Source: Virgisporangium aliadipatigenens
GTDB taxonomy: Bacteria; Actinomycetota; Actinomycetes; Mycobacteriales; Micromonosporaceae
NCBI RefSeq assembly: GCF_016863615.1
Contig: NZ_BOPF01000030.1
Location: 78,060 to 142,059, forward strand
DNA length: 64,000 bases
Direction: 5' to 3'
The notes below the pieces were generated by a model. The model made no database searches. It saw only the letters and a program-made list of their open reading frames with translations, and was not told the DNA's origin. Shown here piece after piece: positions 60,230 to 64,000 of this stretch (within the stretch, counting starts at the first letter, position 1; every line of letters begins with the position of its first letter). The position numbers were made by a program, and so were the translations under genes.

Positions 60230-62170
60230 CTAAGGAGCCATGAAGTCTCGAATGATTCGGGCCAGAATCTCGGGAGGAGCGCCCATTTCTCGCGCGATGC
60301 GCTGGCCGTCTCCAGATTTGCTGTAACTGCGCTGAGCGAACTTTTTCCAAATCAGAGTGAGTACCTCATCACCCGGAGCCAGCATGGTCCACTCGTCATC
60401 CCACGTAGCCCCGATCGTCCCGGAGTGCTCGTCCCACCGCTCGTTAATTCGGTGCGTAATTGACTCCTTGGTTGGAAGTCGGCCGACAATTTCGGCGGTG
60501 AATTCGCTTCTCCCAAGATCGCGTGACGCGAGCTCGGCCCGCAGCTCATTGTCCACGTGACGGTGGATCCCGAGATCAAAAGCTACGCGCTTCAGAATGA
60601 CAGTCTGCTTAAGCTTGCTTGCCATCTCATATGCGCTGGTCCGGACGCTGGTCTCGCTTACCTCGGACTCGGTCAATCGAGTCAAGACACGCGCAATTGC
60701 TCCGAAATCGAAAAGCAGGTTTTCGATTTCGCGGCACGGAAGGACCGAGACGATCTTGGAACGTTCGAGTTTAGCAATTTGGGCATCCGAGAGTTCGTCT
60801 CGGTCTCGCAGAAAAAGAACCTTTCGTCCGCCAAGTGAGTCGGCATGGTCAAGCCACGTCGCAAGTATGTCAGCATGTGCGGCCGAACCGCCCCCTCCGC
60901 CGGCAATGACTGCAACCTTAGGATTTCGGATGACCTCCGGAAACCAGATGCTCACGATCTTCTCGTCAGTTACCCCCTCTAGGATCAAAATGCGTTCGGC
61001 CGAAAGATAGTCGCTACGCCGAACACCAAGGTCATGGAGCACCGCGACTCGATCGTCATCCACGGTTCGGACGTTTGACGACGGGCCGTCCCTGGTAACC
61101 GCAAGGACGGCCGCGCTGCTCCAATCGAGCATCACGGGCGAGTGGGTCGAAATGGCGAAGGTGCGACCGTCCGCCGACCAGTCCTGCAGCAGCGCCAAAA
61201 GGCCACGTTGCGCCAGAGGATTGAGTCCATTCTCAGGCTCCTCAAGCACGACCATCTGCATGTTGTCGGCGACTCCGGCTGTCAAGGCCATTAAGATCTG
61301 CTCGACGCCGGTACCTAGGTCTTTTATGTTGTGCTTGAATTCCGCCACATATTCATCAGCAAATGCAATTTCAAACCTGGTTTCTTCTGCGGGCAGCATG
61401 AGCATTCCAACGCCGGGAACGATTTCCTTCATGACGCGAACAACTTCGTCCCACTTTGCGGGCGCGTTGGACCTCAAGTGCAAGAGGACCTCTGCGAGAT
61501 TGGAGCCATCAGGATTGAGTCGCTTGGCTGATGACCACGGTGTGTTGCGCGCAAGCGTCTGCCGAAATGGTCGAAAATGAAAGAAGCTGGACCGCCATTC
61601 ATGCAGGATGTCCGACGCAGGCTTTAGTCTTTCGTTGTTGAAGCCGTTCTCAAGAACGGAATCGGCCGTTCCGGAAGACTCCAAGATCATTTCAAGGGGT
61701 GTTCCTGGGCCGTCAGATCCAGATAGTAGTGGCTTCCGGAAACCAAAGATTTTGTACATCGGCCCGTTGCGCTCAAGGCGCCCCAGTTCGATAGGATTGA
61801 CCGAGGGCCAGTGCAGGAGAACCTTTGTCGCTTGAAGGTCCGAGTCGGATGCTTCGAATCTCCATTCGACCCAGCTCGCCGCGCCACGGTCAAGCCAAGC
61901 CTGAGCTTGCTCGTGAGGGCCAATGATTGCCGCCCTCTCCTGACTGTCGAGCAGGAACCGTGCGTTCACCTTGGGTGTCTCTTGTGTGCCGGCGAAGCGG
62001 ACGGCGCCAGCGACATCCTGGCCCGCGATAACATCGAGAGCGGACAACAAGGCGCTCTTGCCCGCGTTATTCTGGCCGGTAACCAACAAGAGGCCGCTCT
62101 TAGGTACATTGAACGTAGCGTTCTTAAAAGCGCGAAAGTTGTTGATTCTAACCTGGACGAGGCGAGACAT
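60230..62170 (-). CDS. OLD-family ATPase with TOPRIM nuclease domain
   Basis: 646 residues, ATG with AGGAG eight bases upstream. The N-terminal ABC-type ATPase has Walker A GQNNAGKS (32-39), Walker B VVLEEPENGLNP (308-319) and the His-switch STHSP (341-345). The C-terminal TOPRIM has E398 (LILEGVTDEK), D456/D458 (LRDRDEL) and a later REIENLL. OLD proteins are DNA- or nucleotide-sensing nucleases used in anti-phage systems (Gabija, PARIS-like, retron-linked). No partner gene is adjacent, so a stand-alone class-1-like OLD defence is inferred. GC is lower than the conjugation genes. Confidence 0.9.
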   Translation of the reverse strand: MSRLVQVRINNFRAFKNATFNVPKSGLLLVTGQNNAGKSALLSALDVIAGQDVAGAVRFAGTQETPKVNARFLLDSQERAAIIGPHEQAQAWLDRGAASWVEWRFEASDSDLQATKVLLHWPSVNPIELGRLERNGPMYKIFGFRKPLLSGSDGPGTPLEMILESSGTADSVLENGFNNERLKPASDILHEWRSSFFHFRPFRQTLARNTPWSSAKRLNPDGSNLAEVLLHLRSNAPAKWDEVVRVMKEIVPGVGMLMLPAEETRFEIAFADEYVAEFKHNIKDLGTGVEQILMALTAGVADNMQMVVLEEPENGLNPLAQRGLLALLQDWSADGRTFAISTHSPVMLDWSSAAVLAVTRDGPSSNVRTVDDDRVAVLHDLGVRRSDYLSAERILILEGVTDEKIVSIWFPEVIRNPKVAVIAGGGGGSAAHADILATWLDHADSLGGRKVLFLRDRDELSDAQIAKLERSKIVSVLPCREIENLLFDFGAIARVLTRLTESEVSETSVRTSAYEMASKLKQTVILKRVAFDLGIHRHVDNELRAELASRDLGRSEFTAEIVGRLPTKESITHRINERWDEHSGTIGATWDDEWTMLAPGDEVLTLIWKKFAQRSYSKSGDGQRIAREMGAPPEILARIIRDFMAP

Positions 62171-62511
62171 GAGTAGGTCTCCTAGACCATCGGCAAGCGC
62201 AGCGGAGTCATCTTAGGCCTGGTCGATCGGAGGGCGCCTCCACATTCCGGGCACGCATCGATGCACTACTCCCTATACCTGAGGGCAAACGGTATACGGC
62301 GACCTGCACCTGCCGTTGCAAGCGGCGACGCAACCCGAGCCTCACCAGTCTCCGAGTACGAAGCCGCAAAACCGCGTGCTCCAGCGCATCAAGCCGGTCG
62401 GGAGAGTCGCCCGACTCCGGCGTCCACTCGGTCCGCTGAGCCTCCAATCGCGGGAACGCCCCCGACGTGGGGACCCGCGGCGGTGCCTGCTCGAAGCGAG
62501 CCTCGACCGGC
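62171..62511. other. intergenic region, no supported gene
   Basis: About 340 bases of shadow-like frames. Promoter for the OLD gene expected here; no clear motif. Confidence 0.35.
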
Positions 62512-62820
62512 TCAGCCCGCAGACGCTTGAACTTTCTTCACCAGCACGACCCGTAGCGGTGGATCGACGGCCGGCAGCATCTCTTCCAAGACGTTCCGGA
62601 CCCAGTTGTTCAACCCCTCGTACACCACCTCGTCCGCGTCGTAATCCGCGTACGCCGTCCACACGCGCCGCGCCGCTGCCACACCGGCGACCTTCGCCGA
62701 ACGGTCCGCCAGGACATAGTCCTCGCCATCGACGCCGCGACCCGCAACGACGATCCCCGTCTCATCCGACGTCTCCGACACCGTGTCCGCCGGATCGACC
62801 GCCACCACCGTGCCCACCAA
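62512..62820 (-). CDS. hypothetical protein (102 aa)
   Basis: GTG at 62820. MVGTVVAVDPADTVSETSDE... contains strand/helix segments (DYVLADRSAKVAGVAAARRV, YEGLNNWVRNVLEEMLPAV) and balanced use of acids and bases. Follows the small frame at 62854-63015 by 33 bases. Family not recognised. Confidence 0.55.
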   Translation of the reverse strand: MVGTVVAVDPADTVSETSDETGIVVAGRGVDGEDYVLADRSAKVAGVAAARRVWTAYADYDADEVVYEGLNNWVRNVLEEMLPAVDPPLRVVLVKKVQASAG

Positions 62821-62853
62821 CTCCGGCGCAGCCTCTACCCGGCCAGCTTCGAT

Positions 62854-63015
62854 CTACTCCAGCCGCCACAGTGCGCCCTCGACGTCCCTCAACAACTCCG
62901 CGTCGAGCTCCTGCCGCCCGAGCCGTGTAACGGCGTACCGGTCCATCAGTTCCTCCTGGGCCGCCGGCGACAGGTTGGCCGCCTCATCCAGCGTCTTGCC
63001 CCTCGTCACCACCAT
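62854..63015 (-). pseudogene. small coding fragment, possibly broken by a stop
   Basis: From ATG at 63015: MVVTRGKTLDEAANLSPAAQ... WRLE, protein-like. In the same frame upstream, TSLLIEVNRRRPQAIALP reads on to a TAG and then NLGVELP, as if a longer gene were interrupted. Either a real small protein or a remnant. Confidence 0.4.
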
Positions 63016-63609
63016 CGGGAGCGCGATCGCTTGCGGGCGACGCCTGTTGACCTCGATGAGCAGCGACGTCTACGGCAGCTCGACGCCCAAGTTGTGGCGT
63101 CGTGGCTGCGCATCCGGAAGCGTCGCGGCCACGACAGTAGCGACCGACGTGGCGCAGACGTTTGTGGCGTCCCTGGCAGGGCACCGTCCTGCGCGGAACG
63201 CCCCGCGCACTGACAGCACCGATACGGCCGGCACGCCGTCCCCGTTTACCCCCCGAAAACCACTGCCAAGCGTTGACCATTGGCTACCTGCGATGGCCAT
63301 CTCGCGCCGACGTTTGTGCAGCTGAAGAACGAAGCTGAGGATCAATGACAATCTAGAAGTCGTGCGGTTCGGTACGTGTGTCGTCGGCTCAAATCTGGAT
63401 GCCTGACCAAGTGGAAGGCCGTTCAGGGCTACCCGAGGCAGAGGTCTAGACCGCTACAGGCAGCAGTCCGTTCGGCTCCCGGCGTTCGGTTTCGCACATA
63501 GCACGGTGGTTTCTCGCTGCGCACTCGGTTGGGCTGGCGTACGCGCGGTACTGGTGCACCTTGTCGGCAACGTGGATCAGTGTCCCTCAAACGTCGGTAC
63601 CGTTCGGCC
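63016..63609. other. no supported gene
   Basis: Nearly 600 bases with only shadow frames, apart from the possible upstream remnant of the 62854 frame. Confidence 0.35.
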
Positions 63610-64000
63610 ATGGATGACCTTGTCAGCCGAGCCAGAGCGGTAGCCCAACGGCATCTCGATGTGCCTGATCTGGTAGATCGGTGGGCCCATGTTCGTGCGG
63701 TCGCCGAGCGAGCGCGGTGCTCTGCGCAGCCTTCACTGACCAAGCGGACCACGAACTGGCGGTGGCCGCAGCGTGGTTACACGATATTGGTTACGCAGGG
63801 GAGTTGGTGGCGACCGGGTTTCACCCGCTCGATGGAGCGCGTTACCTTCAGCGCGTCGGCTTCCCGGCTCGGCTTGTCGCGCTGGTTGCGCATCATTCCG
63901 GTGCGCGGTTCGAGGCCGCGGAGAGAGGTCTCGTGGCTGATCTTGAGGTGTTTCCGCTCGAGGACGGTCCGGTGATGGATGTCCTGGTTGCTGCTGACCT
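63610..64000 (+). pseudogene. HD-domain phosphohydrolase, frameshifted and cut by the edge
   Basis: ATG at 63610 gives MDDLVSRARAVAQRHLDVPD and DRWAHVRAVAERA, the start of an HD domain. At about 63727 the reading frame must move to stay protein-like: the next frame reads FTDQADHELAVAAAWLHDIGYAG then GFHPLDGARYLQRVGFPARL and ALVAHHSGARFEAAERGL up to the window end. The HD pair is in WLHDIGY. One base is missing (or two extra) between the halves, so this is either a true frameshift mutation or a sequencing error. Continues beyond the window. Confidence 0.65.

Noticed and set aside
1..64000. CRISPR array, rRNA or intact tRNA
   Set aside because: No regularly spaced repeats with unique spacers and no full cloverleaf or rRNA-like sequence were seen by eye.

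Overview
The window is high-GC actinobacterial DNA, with GC-biased third positions, many GTG/TTG starts and heavy use of ATGA/GTGA stop-start overlaps. DUF2637, BTAD, replication-relaxation, NB-ARC-TPR and GPP34 families point to a filamentous actinomycete, perhaps Micromonosporaceae-like; the genus is inference only. No rRNA, intact tRNA or CRISPR array was seen.

Layout. (1) 0-4.9 kb: chromosomal-looking genes, a STAND NTPase with eight C-terminal TPR-like repeats, and a small serine resolvase. (2) 5.2-9 kb, minus strand: a tyrosine integrase, an excisionase-like HTH protein, a DNA methyltransferase and a paralogue that has lost the methylase motifs. (3) 9.2-20.4 kb, plus strand: a tightly coupled conjugation operon with a pilin-like protein, VirB6-like channel, PrgI-like protein, VirB4 ATPase, VirD4/TraG coupling ATPase, replication-relaxation protein and M23/transglycosylase wall hydrolase. 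This is a type IV secretion type of integrative conjugative element, not the single-protein TraB/FtsK type. (4) 20.4-27.6 kb: small plus-strand accessory genes separated by strong hairpins; two of them share a promoter-like element. (5) 28-32.5 kb: lower-GC cargo, including a probable immune pair: a purine-nucleosidase-fold protein ending in a RHIM-like amyloid motif and, just downstream, a 775-residue protein with its own RHIM-like motifs. (6) 33-43 kb, minus strand: DUF2637 protein, LysM-BTAD membrane protein, GntR regulator, second BTAD membrane protein and an Hsp70 ATPase domain fused to membrane segments. (7) 43-54 kb, minus strand: a DddA-like (SCP1.201-like) deaminase, an HD hydrolase, a PfkB-cupin fusion lacking the catalytic Asp, NUDIX, radical SAM/SPASM, nucleotide-kinase-like P-loop protein, secreted serine protease, GNAT, APC permease and GPP34. 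(8) 54-64 kb: HTH-TPR regulator, epimerase, secreted protein, PadR regulator with a membrane protein, a decayed stretch, an OLD-family ATPase-TOPRIM protein, and a frameshifted HD hydrolase at the right edge.

How it fits together. The integrase/excisionase and T4SS blocks explain mobility; the BTAD/Hsp70 block is probably element-encoded regulation or cell-surface function. The RHIM pair, OLD nuclease, deaminase and STAND protein look like defence or conflict cargo. The element's right boundary was not resolved; a tRNA-like 3' end fragment at 59.64 kb is only a candidate junction.
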